Source of the DNA: Algoriphagus terrigena DSM 22685 | GTDB lineage: Bacteria; Bacteroidota; Bacteroidia; Cytophagales; Cyclobacteriaceae | Reading direction: 5' to 3' | Assembly: GCF_000429445.1 (NCBI RefSeq) | Contig: NZ_AUBW01000020.1 | Location: 1 to 64,000 of the forward strand | DNA: 64,000 nucleotides | Part shown: positions 27,157 through 36,516 of the stretch, piece by piece | Numbering within the stretch: the stretch's first letter is position 1 | Layout of the letters: each line of letters starts with the position of its first letter | The notes under the pieces: generated by a model | Seen by the model: the letters and a program-made list of their open reading frames with translations, nothing else | Databases searched by the model: none | Told to the model about the DNA's origin: nothing | Made by a program: the position numbers and the translations under genes

Positions 27157-29918
27157 AAAAAACGCTACTTATACTGTTGATTCTGGGCTTTTCGAGTCTG
27201 GGCCTGACTGCCCAAACCAAACTCACAGGCAAAATAACCGATGCCGAATCCGGTGAAAATATCATCGGAGCCACTGTCCTGATCAAAGGAAAACTGACCG
27301 GAACTGTAACTGACAATTCTGGAATTTTTGAACTGAACACCGGGGTGGAATTGCCCCTCACGTTGGAGATTTCCTACATGGGGTTTCAAAAAACCAGCGT
27401 GGAGGTACAATCCAATTCGCCGATCGAGGTGAAGTTAATCCAGGCTACTGAATTGCTCAGCGAGGTGGTTTTCTCGGCTTCCAAGATCGAAGAAACCATC
27501 TTTGAATCTCCGGTGAGTATTGAAAAAATGGATATCAAGACCATCCGCGAGACGCCATCCATGAGTTTTTACGAAGGAATTCAAAACCTAAAAGGAGTGG
27601 AACTGGTGACCAGCGGCCTGACCTACAAGCAAATCAATACCCGGGGCTTCAACAGCATCGGAAATCCGCGTATGCTCCAATTGGTGGATGGGGTTGACAA
27701 TCAGACTCCGGGATTGAACTTTGCTGTCGGAAACCTCTTTGGTTCTAACGACCTGGATATGGAAAGTGTCGAGTTGATTCCCGGAGCCGCATCTGCGCTT
27801 TACGGGCCGGTGGCTTTCAATGGCGTCCTGATGATGCGAACCAAAGATCCATTTCTCTATCAAGGATTAAGTGTCCAGGCAAAAACCGGAATCAATCACG
27901 TCAACGATTCCTTTGCTGACCCAAGCGGAGTTTACGATTTTTCGATCCGCTATGCCAAGGCTTTCAACAATAAGTTTGCCTTCAAATTGAACGCATCCTA
28001 TTTCACCGGCTTGGATTGGTATGCGACTAACTACGAGGATATTGACGCGCAAACTCCAGTTGAGTCCAGAGGAGATAACAATCCTGCCAGAGACGCACTC
28101 AACATCTATGGAGACGAGGTAGCCAGAACTTTGCCTGGCATCGGAAGAGTGTCCCGAACCGGATATGAAGAAAAGGACCTGATGAACTATGATTCCAAAG
28201 GATTGGGATTCAATACCTCTCTTCATTACCGGATCAATGAAAACATGGAATTGGTCTATGGCTATCAAGCCGGGAAAGGCCGGGCAGCCTACACGGGCAG
28301 CAACCGATTTATGCTCAACAACTTCGTTTTGCAGCAGCATAAATTGGAACTGAAAGGCACTAACTTTTTCCTGAGAGGCTATCTCGTCACCGAGAATTCC
28401 AATGATTCCTACAACACCAGAGCACTTGGTCAGCACATCAACCGTACTTGGGTAAGGGACCTGAACGGAGAGGTAGTTTCTTCCGATCAAGCTGACAATA
28501 CTTGGTTTACCCGATACGCGGCGGCATTCGGAGGTAATATTCCAGCTGTCGAAGGCGGAAATCACGGCCTTGCTCGGTCTTTTGCAGATGAAGGAAGGAT
28601 GATCCCAGGCTCAGGAGATTACAATGCTGAAAAGGACCGCTTGATTGGCGTGCAGGGACTCGACGGAGCTGGAATTCTAAGCCAAAGCAAGTTTTACCAT
28701 GCCGAAGGGCAATATGATTTCAGCAATCAAATCAAGGTTGTGGATGTCTTGGTGGGTGGGAATTTCAGGCTTTACGACATGTTCACCAATGGGACTTTGT
28801 ATGACGATCTTGACAAGGATGTCATAATTAAAGAAGGTGGCGCATTTGTCCAAGTTTCAAAGCGATTTCTCAATGATAAGTTGAAATTCACCTTTTCTGA
28901 GCGTTACGATAAAAATGAAAACTTCGAGGGCAGATTTACCCCAAGAGTATCCGGTGTGTTTTCCCCTTCCGAAAGACACAGCTTCCGTTCCTCATTTCAA
29001 AACGGATTTAGAAACCCCACTCCGGGTGACCAATATATTTTCCTGAATGTTGGTCCGATAATCATCTTGGGTGGGGTGCCGAGCAACAGCGAGGGACTCA
29101 ATGTGTATGAAAACTCCTATACCGCGGCGTCGGTTGGGGCATTTGGATCTGCATTTGGACAGGATGTCGGTTCCGGTACTCCTCCTCCGCAAGCCTTGAT
29201 GAATAACATGGGGCTTCTGGAAAAATCGGATGTCGACTACATCAAACCTGAGCGTATTTCCACTTTTGAAATCGGCTATCGCGGACTTTGGATGGATAAC
29301 CTCTCCGTAGATCTGAACTATTACTACAGCCGTTACACGGATTTCATCATCAACACCGTCGTGATCCGGCCGGACAGCGAGATTTTGTTGGATAATGGCG
29401 ACTATAATCCAGCGGCTGCGATGGATATCCTATCAGGAAACATTCAGGCCTTCCAGCTTTACACCAATGCTTCCGATGTGGTTTCTTCCCAGGGAGCAAC
29501 TTTAGGTTTGAATTATTTGCTGCCTCGGGGATATTCCCTCGGAGTAAATGGGACTTGGGCCTGTTTTGATTTGATGGAAGCCGATCCCAGCAATATTGCA
29601 GCATTCAACACCCCGGAATTCCGTACTGGAGTTACTTTTGGAAATCCTGAGCTGACCAAGCGATTGGGATTCAATGTGGCTTGGAGATGGCAGGATGCCT
29701 TCGACTGGAGTGGCACTTTGACTCAGTTGAGACCAGGAAGGATTGATGCCTATTCCATGGTGGATGCACAGCTCAGCTACAGACTTCCCCAGTGGAAATC
29801 GGTCGTAAAGTTGGGGGCCAACAATCTCTTTGACAATCAGGTATATCAAGCCTATGGCTCACCGACCGTCGGAGGATTGTATTACATCAGTTTGACCTTT
29901 GACGAGCTATTTAGATAA
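27153..29918 (+). CDS. TonB-dependent outer-membrane receptor with carboxypeptidase-like domain
   Basis: A 921-residue receptor for active uptake across the outer membrane. A signal peptide (1-21, ending LTAQ) is followed by a CarboxypepD_reg-like domain (about 22-105) with the typical GKITDAESGENIIGATV opening, then a plug domain (about 120-230, with QLVDGVDNQTPG and ALYGPVAFNGV) and a 22-stranded barrel with a final FDELFR strand. No SusD partner is adjacent, which argues against a classical glycan system. The neighbours are an AhpD-like enzyme upstream (4-base overlap) and an MFS permease downstream (TAATG overlap), suggesting transport of one small molecule through both membranes. Confidence 0.92.
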   Translation: MKKTLLILLILGFSSLGLTAQTKLTGKITDAESGENIIGATVLIKGKLTGTVTDNSGIFELNTGVELPLTLEISYMGFQKTSVEVQSNSPIEVKLIQATELLSEVVFSASKIEETIFESPVSIEKMDIKTIRETPSMSFYEGIQNLKGVELVTSGLTYKQINTRGFNSIGNPRMLQLVDGVDNQTPGLNFAVGNLFGSNDLDMESVELIPGAASALYGPVAFNGVLMMRTKDPFLYQGLSVQAKTGINHVNDSFADPSGVYDFSIRYAKAFNNKFAFKLNASYFTGLDWYATNYEDIDAQTPVESRGDNNPARDALNIYGDEVARTLPGIGRVSRTGYEEKDLMNYDSKGLGFNTSLHYRINENMELVYGYQAGKGRAAYTGSNRFMLNNFVLQQHKLELKGTNFFLRGYLVTENSNDSYNTRALGQHINRTWVRDLNGEVVSSDQADNTWFTRYAAAFGGNIPAVEGGNHGLARSFADEGRMIPGSGDYNAEKDRLIGVQGLDGAGILSQSKFYHAEGQYDFSNQIKVVDVLVGGNFRLYDMFTNGTLYDDLDKDVIIKEGGAFVQVSKRFLNDKLKFTFSERYDKNENFEGRFTPRVSGVFSPSERHSFRSSFQNGFRNPTPGDQYIFLNVGPIIILGGVPSNSEGLNVYENSYTAASVGAFGSAFGQDVGSGTPPPQALMNNMGLLEKSDVDYIKPERISTFEIGYRGLWMDNLSVDLNYYYSRYTDFIINTVVIRPDSEILLDNGDYNPAAAMDILSGNIQAFQLYTNASDVVSSQGATLGLNYLLPRGYSLGVNGTWACFDLMEADPSNIAAFNTPEFRTGVTFGNPELTKRLGFNVAWRWQDAFDWSGTLTQLRPGRIDAYSMVDAQLSYRLPQWKSVVKLGANNLFDNQVYQAYGSPTVGGLYYISLTFDELFR

Positions 29919-31171
29919 TGGCGCAGACACTAGCCATAGCGGACAATTCCGAGGTGGGTAGAGACAAGATCTCTGCCTACCTCTGGAGTGTTTTCCTGAT
30001 TTGTTTTTTGGGAAATGCAAGTGCGGGAACAATCTCTACCATTGCCTCCGTCTACCTGCCGGTGATTGCCGACCAACTGGCCACTACCACCACTTCCGAA
30101 GAAATAAATGAAATCAGTGCCTATATCAATGCCCTCTACCTCGCCGGTTGGGCGATTGGCGGGATGACTTGGGGACTCATTTCTGATAAAATAGGTAGGG
30201 CAAAATCTCTGGCGATGTGCCTGGCTTCCGTAGGAATATTTACCATCGGGGTCTCATTTGCCGGATCATGGGAAATCGTGGTTTTGCTTCGATTGCTTGG
30301 AGGAATTGCAGTCGGTGGAGTGATGGTGATCACCATGACACTATTGTCTGAGATTTGGCCAGCCAAAACACGGTCCATTGTGATGGGCGTGGTTTCCATC
30401 GGTTTTCCTGTGGGCATCTTTTCCTCCGGATTGGTCAATCTTTGGGTAAATGACTGGCGGCAGGCGTTTTTGATCGGAGCAATTCCACTACTTCTTGCAG
30501 GAGTTTCATTTTTACGGTTGAAAGAATCTCCCCAGTGGAAGGCTTCCCAATTAAATATTGATGGAGCCAAAATCACAGGAAATTCTCATTTTAAAGCACC
30601 GGGATTGCTTCATGGAGCTGTGGTATTCGGTACCATGTTGATCGCACTTTGGTCAGCGTTTTCCTGGATGCCGACTTGGGTCCAAAGTTTACTCCAAGAT
30701 TCCTCCGGTCAAACAGAGCGGGGGTCTGTGATGATGATCTTGGGTTTTGGGGGAATTATCGGAGGGATATTATCCGGGTGGATTGTCAAAGCGATCGGTG
30801 TTAGGAAGTCCATGTTGGTCTGCTTTACGGGAGCCCTCAGTATTTCTATCCTCCTTTACGGATTTACCCGGGAATTCTCATTTTGGATTTATCCAGCGAT
30901 CATCTGCCTTTCCTTTTTCTTCGGAATAAGTCAGGGCTTATTGTCTTTCTACATTCCGCAGCTTTTTGCAGTGGACATTCGAGCTGGAGCGACAGGTTTT
31001 TGCTTCAACGCCGGAAGGGTGATCACCGCAATTGCGGTTTTTTCGCTTGGATCCTTGGTTCTTTTCCTCGGAGGATATGGCAATGCGCTACTGCTTTTTT
31101 CAGGGTTCCTTTTAATTGGATTTTTCTTTGTCTTATTGAGTAAATCACCGGAACAATCAACCCCAAAATAA
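29918..31171 (+). CDS. MFS transporter
   Basis: A 417-residue inner-membrane permease with twelve predicted helices. The major facilitator signature between helices 2 and 3 is visible as GLISDKIGRAKSLA, and the matching one in the second half as GWIVKAIGVRKSM. General style is that of the metabolite:H+ symporter (organic/aromatic acid, sugar acid) branch, but specificity cannot be read. It starts inside the TonB receptor stop (TAATG) and ends 3 nt before the second AhpD-like gene, so the four genes are one operon. Confidence 0.88.
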   Translation: MAQTLAIADNSEVGRDKISAYLWSVFLICFLGNASAGTISTIASVYLPVIADQLATTTTSEEINEISAYINALYLAGWAIGGMTWGLISDKIGRAKSLAMCLASVGIFTIGVSFAGSWEIVVLLRLLGGIAVGGVMVITMTLLSEIWPAKTRSIVMGVVSIGFPVGIFSSGLVNLWVNDWRQAFLIGAIPLLLAGVSFLRLKESPQWKASQLNIDGAKITGNSHFKAPGLLHGAVVFGTMLIALWSAFSWMPTWVQSLLQDSSGQTERGSVMMILGFGGIIGGILSGWIVKAIGVRKSMLVCFTGALSISILLYGFTREFSFWIYPAIICLSFFFGISQGLLSFYIPQLFAVDIRAGATGFCFNAGRVITAIAVFSLGSLVLFLGGYGNALLLFSGFLLIGFFFVLLSKSPEQSTPK

Positions 31172-31174
31172 ACA

Positions 31175-31741
31175 ATGACCTATATCAATTTGGAGAATAG
31201 CCTTCCCGGAATCAGAAGTTTGGTTCAGTACCGTCCGGAGACCGGAAGACATTTATATGCGTTGGTCAGAGTACTCCTGACCGGCGCTTCTACGCTGAGC
31301 AAAGGCGAAAGAGAATTGATAGCAGCCTTTGTCTCCAGCCGCAATGGGTGCACATTTTGCACAGAAAGCCACGCTTCGGCGGCTCGTATTCTCCTCCAGA
31401 ACCAATCAGAAGTGGTTGATGAAGTTTTGGAAAAAGGCAGTTCAGAAACGCTGGGTCCAAAAATCAATGCCCTGCTCCAGATCGCCGGAAAGGTTCAAGT
31501 CAGTGGCAAGGAAGTTAGACCCGAGGATATAGACAAAGCGAAAAGCTGTGGCGCCACCGACTTGGAAATCCACGATGCGGTACTGATTTCGGCGGTTTTC
31601 TGTTTGTTTAATCGCTACGTGGATGGACTTGGCACTTCACTGCCCGAGGATTCGGCGGCTTTTGAAGAGATGGGCCACCGGATGATTTCCAATGAGTATA
31701 AGTTTCACCCAACCCAACAACCTAAGCCATGGCATACATAG
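31175..31741 (+). CDS. AhpD-like family protein (paralogue 2)
   Basis: A 188-residue paralogue of the protein at 26572, sharing the opening LPGIRSL, the GERELIAAFVSS helix, the C-x-x-C-x3-H active site (CTFCTESH) and the EIHDAVLISAVFCLFNRYVDGLGTSLP end. All catalytic-type residues are kept. It is presumed to be a cytoplasmic peroxidase-like or decarboxylase-like enzyme. Its last 13 bases overlap the next paralogue, showing tight coupling. The two downstream copies look like a tandem duplication with considerable divergence. Confidence 0.85.
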   Translation: MTYINLENSLPGIRSLVQYRPETGRHLYALVRVLLTGASTLSKGERELIAAFVSSRNGCTFCTESHASAARILLQNQSEVVDEVLEKGSSETLGPKINALLQIAGKVQVSGKEVRPEDIDKAKSCGATDLEIHDAVLISAVFCLFNRYVDGLGTSLPEDSAAFEEMGHRMISNEYKFHPTQQPKPWHT

Positions 31742-32277
31742 AACTACCTGAAAATCTTCCCGGAATCCGTGGGTTGATGGCTTTCCGACCGGATGTCGCC
31801 AAGCATCTGAACCAACTCGCCGAAGAGTTGCTCCGATCAGAAAATTCCCTTACCCGAGGTGAGCGGGAATTGATTGCCACACACGTTTCTTACCTGAATG
31901 ATTGTTTTTTCTGCCAACACGCACATCAGGCGTTGGCTGGCTATTACCTCGAATGTGATTTTGACCTCTTGGATGATGTCAAGGCAAATCCGGAAGGAGC
32001 GACACTTTCGGCTAAGATGAAAGCGCTGCTAAAGATCGCGGGAAGTGTACAAAAAGGAGGGCTTCATGTTTCTCCGGATCAGATCGAGCGAGCCAAAAGC
32101 GAAGGCGCTACCGAACGGGAAATTCACGACACAGTTTTGATCGCTGCGGCTTTTTGCATGTTCAACCGATATGTGGATGGATTGGGGACAGATGCTCCTC
32201 AGGATCGGGAGTTTTACAAAAACCGCGCAGAAGCGCGGGCCAAGGAGGGCTATTCCAATTATAACCCAATCAACTAG
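31729..32277 (+). CDS. AhpD-like family protein (paralogue 3)
   Basis: A 182-residue third paralogue. It retains the ERELIATHVSYLNDC helix, CFFCQHAH (C-x-x-C-x3-H) and the EIHDTVLIAAAFCMFNRYVDGLGTD terminal part. The region between active site and C-terminal helices is the most divergent of the three, so the copies may act on different substrates or form a hetero-oligomer (AhpD itself is a trimer; inference). It is the last gene of the cluster and converges on cstA, with an 8-bp hairpin (TTCAGGAG 32284-32291 / CTCCTGAA 32319-32326) between or at the gene ends. Confidence 0.85.
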   Translation: MAYIELPENLPGIRGLMAFRPDVAKHLNQLAEELLRSENSLTRGERELIATHVSYLNDCFFCQHAHQALAGYYLECDFDLLDDVKANPEGATLSAKMKALLKIAGSVQKGGLHVSPDQIERAKSEGATEREIHDTVLIAAAFCMFNRYVDGLGTDAPQDREFYKNRAEARAKEGYSNYNPIN

Positions 32278-32313
32278 CCAAAATTCAGGAGAGCTTCAAG
32301 AGTACGAATTTTT

Positions 32314-33945
32314 TCAGGCTCCTGAAGTTACTTTCGCCTCACTTTTCAAACTCTTGAAAGCAAGGAAAATCAGGGCAATCGCCAGTATAAAAAGCAACGC
32401 AGCGATCACAGCCAGGACGTAGCCTTTTTCCTGAAAGTTCTTCCAGGCAAAGAGCCCAAGCGATGCCAAAGTCACCGTGAACATGAAGAACATTGGGATC
32501 ATGACAAAGGTGGCTGGAATATTTTTTCGGATCAACCAAACTGCGATCGTTAGGAGTGCCAAAGCCGCCAAGAGCTGATTTGCCGAGCCGAAGATCGGCC
32601 AGAGCGTGCTGAATTCTCCGGATAGCAGCAGCAAGACAGATAGGATCACCACAATCGTGGTGGACAGATATCGGTTTTTGGCAAGTGTCTGAGCCGCTGG
32701 CTGAGGCATATCTTCGAAGTATTCCTGAAGGGTAAAACGCGCAAGTCGCGTACAGGTGTCCAAGGTCGTCAGGGCAAAAGCGGAAACGGTCAATGCGACA
32801 AATCCTACGGCGAATGTCTCGGAGATTCCCAAGGTCGAGATCATTCCCCCGATGCCATTCGAGAAGAGCGCTACGGGCCCCTCAGCTCCGAGTCGACTCG
32901 TATATTCTTCACGTGAAAGCACCGCGACTGCTCCGACTGAGATGATCGCGAGGAAGGACTCGATCAGCATTCCCCCGAATCCCACGACTTTTGCGTCGCT
33001 TACTTTATCCAGCTGCTTGGAGGTCGTGCCAGATGCCACGAGCGAATGAAAACCGGAGATGGCTCCACATGCAATGGTCACAAACAAAACCGGGAAGACA
33101 AAGCCCAGGCTTTCGCTTGAGGTATGAATCTCCGTAGTCATCTCGATCTGTGGATTTGCGATGAACACACCCGCCACAGCCGCGATCATCATTCCGTAGA
33201 GCAGGTAGCTATTGAGGTAATCTCTGGGCTGAAGCAGCAAGCTGACAGGAGCAACCGAAGCCACAAAAGCGTAACCAAGTAATGCCATAATCCAGACTTC
33301 GTAGCTGAGATTGATCGGCAGCTGAGTGCCCAGATAGACAAAATAGTACATCAGAACGACTCCGATGACGGTGATGATTGTAAAAGCGATCTTCCCGTTT
33401 CCCACAAGCCGGTTTAAATACCCGAAAGCGACGGCCAAAAATATAAAGAGAATGGAAGCCGAGCCCACACCCGGATTTGCGATAAAGGTCTTTGCGATGA
33501 TATCTGAGAAAACCCCGATCACCAGAATCAAGGTGGAAAAGCTAAACAGGATGAAAAGTTGTTTTCCTCTCGGTCCAATTTGGTTTCGGATGATCACGCC
33601 GATTGACTTTCCGTCAGTCCGCAGTGAAGCCGCCATACTTCCCAGATCATGAACCGCCCCGAAGAAGATGCCGCCCACCAAGATCCAGATCACGGCAGGA
33701 ATCCACCCAAAGGTGACAGCGATGATCGGTCCGACGATCGGTCCGGCACCGGCAATCGAAGCAAAATGGTGTCCCAATACTACGATTGGTTTGCTGGGTT
33801 CATAGTCTACTCCGTCCCGCAGCAGGTGGGCTGGGGATTTTTGGGAATCATCCAGCCCAAATTTTTTATAAACAAAAGCGCCGTAAAACCGGTAGGCTAC
33901 AAAAAGTAGTACTGCAGAAATCAGGAGGAGGAGGGCTAAACTCAT
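32314..33945 (-). CDS. cstA: Carbon starvation protein CstA family transporter
   Basis: A 543-residue inner-membrane protein with about 15 hydrophobic helices. CstA hallmarks are present: the start LALLLLISAVLLFVAYRFYG, the GHHFASIAGAGPIVGPIIA loop near residue 57, and FHSLVASGTTSKQL near 300. The family imports peptides or pyruvate in Gammaproteobacteria; the substrate here is not known. Length is shorter than the 701-residue E. coli protein, in line with the short CstA class common in Bacteroidota. It is divergent from accD, with 212 bp between the starts. Confidence 0.93.
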   Translation of the reverse strand: MSLALLLLISAVLLFVAYRFYGAFVYKKFGLDDSQKSPAHLLRDGVDYEPSKPIVVLGHHFASIAGAGPIVGPIIAVTFGWIPAVIWILVGGIFFGAVHDLGSMAASLRTDGKSIGVIIRNQIGPRGKQLFILFSFSTLILVIGVFSDIIAKTFIANPGVGSASILFIFLAVAFGYLNRLVGNGKIAFTIITVIGVVLMYYFVYLGTQLPINLSYEVWIMALLGYAFVASVAPVSLLLQPRDYLNSYLLYGMMIAAVAGVFIANPQIEMTTEIHTSSESLGFVFPVLFVTIACGAISGFHSLVASGTTSKQLDKVSDAKVVGFGGMLIESFLAIISVGAVAVLSREEYTSRLGAEGPVALFSNGIGGMISTLGISETFAVGFVALTVSAFALTTLDTCTRLARFTLQEYFEDMPQPAAQTLAKNRYLSTTIVVILSVLLLLSGEFSTLWPIFGSANQLLAALALLTIAVWLIRKNIPATFVMIPMFFMFTVTLASLGLFAWKNFQEKGYVLAVIAALLFILAIALIFLAFKSLKSEAKVTSGA

Positions 33946-34111
33946 GGTTTATTCTGGGGATTTGGTCTTTTGATCACGTAAAGTCTGTCTTCGAGGCGCA
34001 ATTTAGAATAATGTAAAATTCATCTCGGTAAAAAGTACATTTTCTCGGACGAAATCAGAAAAGGAATCCCGAGGATCATTCATCCAAATTTTATTTAATG
34101 GAGATTAGGTC

Positions 34112-34119
34112 TAAATTTG
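34112..34119 (+). promoter_or_regulatory. Candidate accD promoter -7 element
   Basis: TAAATTTG (34112-34119) matches TAnnTTTG exactly, 38 bp before the ATG. The -33 position has only T-rich sequence rather than TTG. Confidence 0.5.
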
Positions 34120-34157
34120 CGTCCTTTGACTTGTCAAAAATAACCTAACAATTCAAT

Positions 34158-35000
34158 ATGGCTTGGTTTAAAAGAACTGACAAAGGCATCAAAACCTCTA
34201 CTGCTGAGAAAAAAGATGCTCCCGACGGGCTTTGGTTTAAAACTCCAAACGGAAATATCATCCACACCCGGGAGCTCAAAAATAACTCTTTCGTATGCCC
34301 TGACGATGATTTTCATGTGAAGATCGGCTCCAAGGAATATTTCGAAATCTTGTTTGACGGCAACAAATTCACCGAGCTGGATACCACTATGAAGTCGGGA
34401 GACCCGCTCAAGTTTTCCGATACCAAACCCTACACCTCCCGAATCGAGGCTACGATCAAAAAAACAGAGCTCAATGATGCCGTCCGTACTGCGCATGGCA
34501 AGATGAACGGACTGGAGATCGTGGTCGCTTGTATGGATTTCAATTTCATCGGCGGATCCATGGGATCAGTCGTAGGTGAGAAGATCGCCCGGGCGATTGA
34601 CCATTCATTGAAGCACAAGGTTCCTTTTCTGATGATCTCCAAATCAGGCGGTGCCAGGATGATGGAAGCTGGATTCTCATTGATGCAGATGGCCAAGACC
34701 TCCGCAAAGCTGGCGTTGCTGGATCAGGCGGCGATCCCTTATATTTCGTTGTTGACAGACCCTACCACCGGCGGCGTGACTGCTTCCTATGCGATGTTGG
34801 GTGATTTTAACATCGCCGAACCGGAGGCGTTGATCGGCTTTGCCGGGCCACGTGTCATCCGCGAAACCATCGGTAAGGATCTTCCCAAGGGATTCCAAAG
34901 TTCAGAGTTTGTATTGGAGCATGGATTTCTTGACTTCATCATCGATCGTCGGCAGTTGAAAGCGAGATTGACCACATTACTCAACCTCCTGAACAATTAA
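34158..35000 (+). CDS. accD: Acetyl-CoA carboxylase carboxyltransferase subunit beta
   Basis: A 280-residue subunit of acetyl-CoA carboxylase, transferring the carboxyl group from carboxybiotin to acetyl-CoA to make malonyl-CoA for fatty acid synthesis. The crotonase-fold core has [34 protein letters not shown] and [18 protein letters not shown], all diagnostic. The N-terminal zinc ribbon of the E. coli protein (four Cys) is not conserved: the equivalent positions read TPNG and CPDD, leaving a single cysteine. This loss appears to be general in Cytophagales and Flavobacteriia (from family knowledge). It is monocistronic, with a -7 element just upstream. Confidence 0.95.
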   Translation: MAWFKRTDKGIKTSTAEKKDAPDGLWFKTPNGNIIHTRELKNNSFVCPDDDFHVKIGSKEYFEILFDGNKFTELDTTMKSGDPLKFSDTKPYTSRIEATIKKTELNDAVRTAHGKMNGLEIVVACMDFNFIGGSMGSVVGEKIARAIDHSLKHKVPFLMISKSGGARMMEAGFSLMQMAKTSAKLALLDQAAIPYISLLTDPTTGGVTASYAMLGDFNIAEPEALIGFAGPRVIRETIGKDLPKGFQSSEFVLEHGFLDFIIDRRQLKARLTTLLNLLNN

Positions 35001-35051
35001 ACCCTTACCTCATCAAAAAGCCTCCCCGATTCAGGTCAAAATTGTTTTTGT

Positions 35052-35084
35052 TTGGCCTGTTTTATGGATTAATAAATATATTTG
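35052..35084 (+). promoter_or_regulatory. Candidate nqrF promoter
   Basis: TTG (35052-35054), 22 nt, then TATATTTG (35077-35084), an exact TAnnTTTG match 50 bp before the ATG. Spacing is slightly longer than usual. Confidence 0.55.
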
Positions 35085-35133
35085 TGCTCCCAAATCGGGT
35101 TCAAATCCAGACGAAAAAGAAAATTAAAATTTC

Positions 35134-36435
35134 ATGGGTTCAGTAATTATTACCTCCATTGTAGCGTTCACGGTCATCATCCTGCTACTGGTGTTTATTC
35201 TCCTCTTTGCCCAGTCCAAACTGGTCAACTCAGGAGATGTGAAGATTGTCATCAACGGAGACAGCGAAAACGCGATCGTGGCTTCGGCCGGATCAAGCCT
35301 GCTTTCTACCTTGAGCAACCAGAAAATCTTCCTTCCTTCCGCCTGTGGCGGTGGGGGAACTTGCGCCATGTGCAAGTGCGTAGTGGAAGACGGCGGGGGC
35401 GACGTGCTTCCTACTGAAGTCGGCCACTTAAGCCGTGCTGAGCAGCAGGGTCACGTGAGACTTGCCTGTCAGGTAAAGGTGAAGCAGGATATGAAAATCC
35501 GCGTGCCTGAGGAAATCTTCGGGATCAAGAAGTGGGAATGTGAGGTTATATCCAACTACAACGTTTCTACCTTTATCAAAGAATTCAAGGTGAAACTGCC
35601 GGAAGGCGAGACCCTTCACTTCGAGGCAGGAGGATATATTCAGGTCGATGTGCCTGCGATCACCGTGCAGTTTAAAGACATGGACATCACTCCGCATCCT
35701 GAGTTGGGTCACCCTGCGGATGTGTACAAGAGCGATTGGGATAAATTCGGTCTCTGGAGCCTGGTCATGAAGAATGACGAGCCGCTTTTCAGAGCGTACT
35801 CGATGGCCAATCACCCGGCTGAAGGTAACATCGTCATGCTGACCATCCGTATCGCAACTCCGCCGTGGGATCGCGCCAACAACCGTTGGATGGACGTAAA
35901 TCCGGGTGTTTGTTCTTCCTATGTATTTGGAAGAAAGCCAGGTGACAAAGTGACTATTTCTGGCCCTTACGGTGAATTCCACATCAACCCAACCGAGCGG
36001 GAGATGATCTACATCGGTGGTGGTGCAGGGATGGCACCTTTGAGAGCGCACGTTTTCCACTTATTCCATACTGAGAAGACCCACAGAAAAGTGTCCTACT
36101 GGTACGGTGGACGTTCCAAGAAGGAATTGTTCTACGTGCCTCACTTCAGAGATATTGAGAAAGACTTCGATAATTTCAGATTCTACATCGGACTATCCGA
36201 ACCGCTTCCGGAGGATAACTGGAAGGTGAAGAAATCTCTGGACGATGACGGTGACGGATACGTTGGATTTATCCACCAGGTCTTGTTTGAGAACTATCTC
36301 AAGAATCACCCTGAGCCGGACGAAATCGAGTATTACCTTTGCGGGCCTCCTTTGATGAACGCTGCGGTGCTGAAGTTGCTGGATGACTTGGGTATTCCTA
36401 AAGAAAACATCCGCTTCGATGACTTCGGAGGATAA
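35134..36435 (+). CDS. nqrF: Na+-translocating NADH:quinone reductase subunit F
   Basis: A 433-residue membrane-anchored flavoprotein, the NADH-oxidising entry subunit of the Na+-NQR respiratory complex. One N-terminal helix (about 4-26) is followed by a 2Fe-2S ferredoxin domain with [10 protein letters not shown] and a fourth cysteine in LACQV. An FAD-binding domain follows with [11 protein letters not shown], then an NADH-binding domain with [12 protein letters not shown] and [12 protein letters not shown]. All cofactor motifs are intact. The usual partners nqrA-E are not in this window, so either this copy is displaced from its operon or the complex genes lie elsewhere. A strong terminator follows. 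Confidence 0.93.
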   Translation: MGSVIITSIVAFTVIILLLVFILLFAQSKLVNSGDVKIVINGDSENAIVASAGSSLLSTLSNQKIFLPSACGGGGTCAMCKCVVEDGGGDVLPTEVGHLSRAEQQGHVRLACQVKVKQDMKIRVPEEIFGIKKWECEVISNYNVSTFIKEFKVKLPEGETLHFEAGGYIQVDVPAITVQFKDMDITPHPELGHPADVYKSDWDKFGLWSLVMKNDEPLFRAYSMANHPAEGNIVMLTIRIATPPWDRANNRWMDVNPGVCSSYVFGRKPGDKVTISGPYGEFHINPTEREMIYIGGGAGMAPLRAHVFHLFHTEKTHRKVSYWYGGRSKKELFYVPHFRDIEKDFDNFRFYIGLSEPLPEDNWKVKKSLDDDGDGYVGFIHQVLFENYLKNHPEPDEIEYYLCGPPLMNAAVLKLLDDLGIPKENIRFDDFGG

Positions 36436-36448
36436 AATTTCACAAAAG

Positions 36449-36470
36449 ATCCCGCTCAGGCGGGATTTTT
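36449..36470 (+). terminator. Rho-independent terminator after nqrF
   Basis: ATCCCGC (36449-36455) pairs perfectly with GCGGGAT (36460-36466), loop TCAG, tail TTTT. It lies 13 nt after the stop. Confidence 0.9.
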
Positions 36471-36516
36471 CGTTTAGTACCATTTTTGAGTATTTTTAAA
36501 AACACTTCACCTCTTT

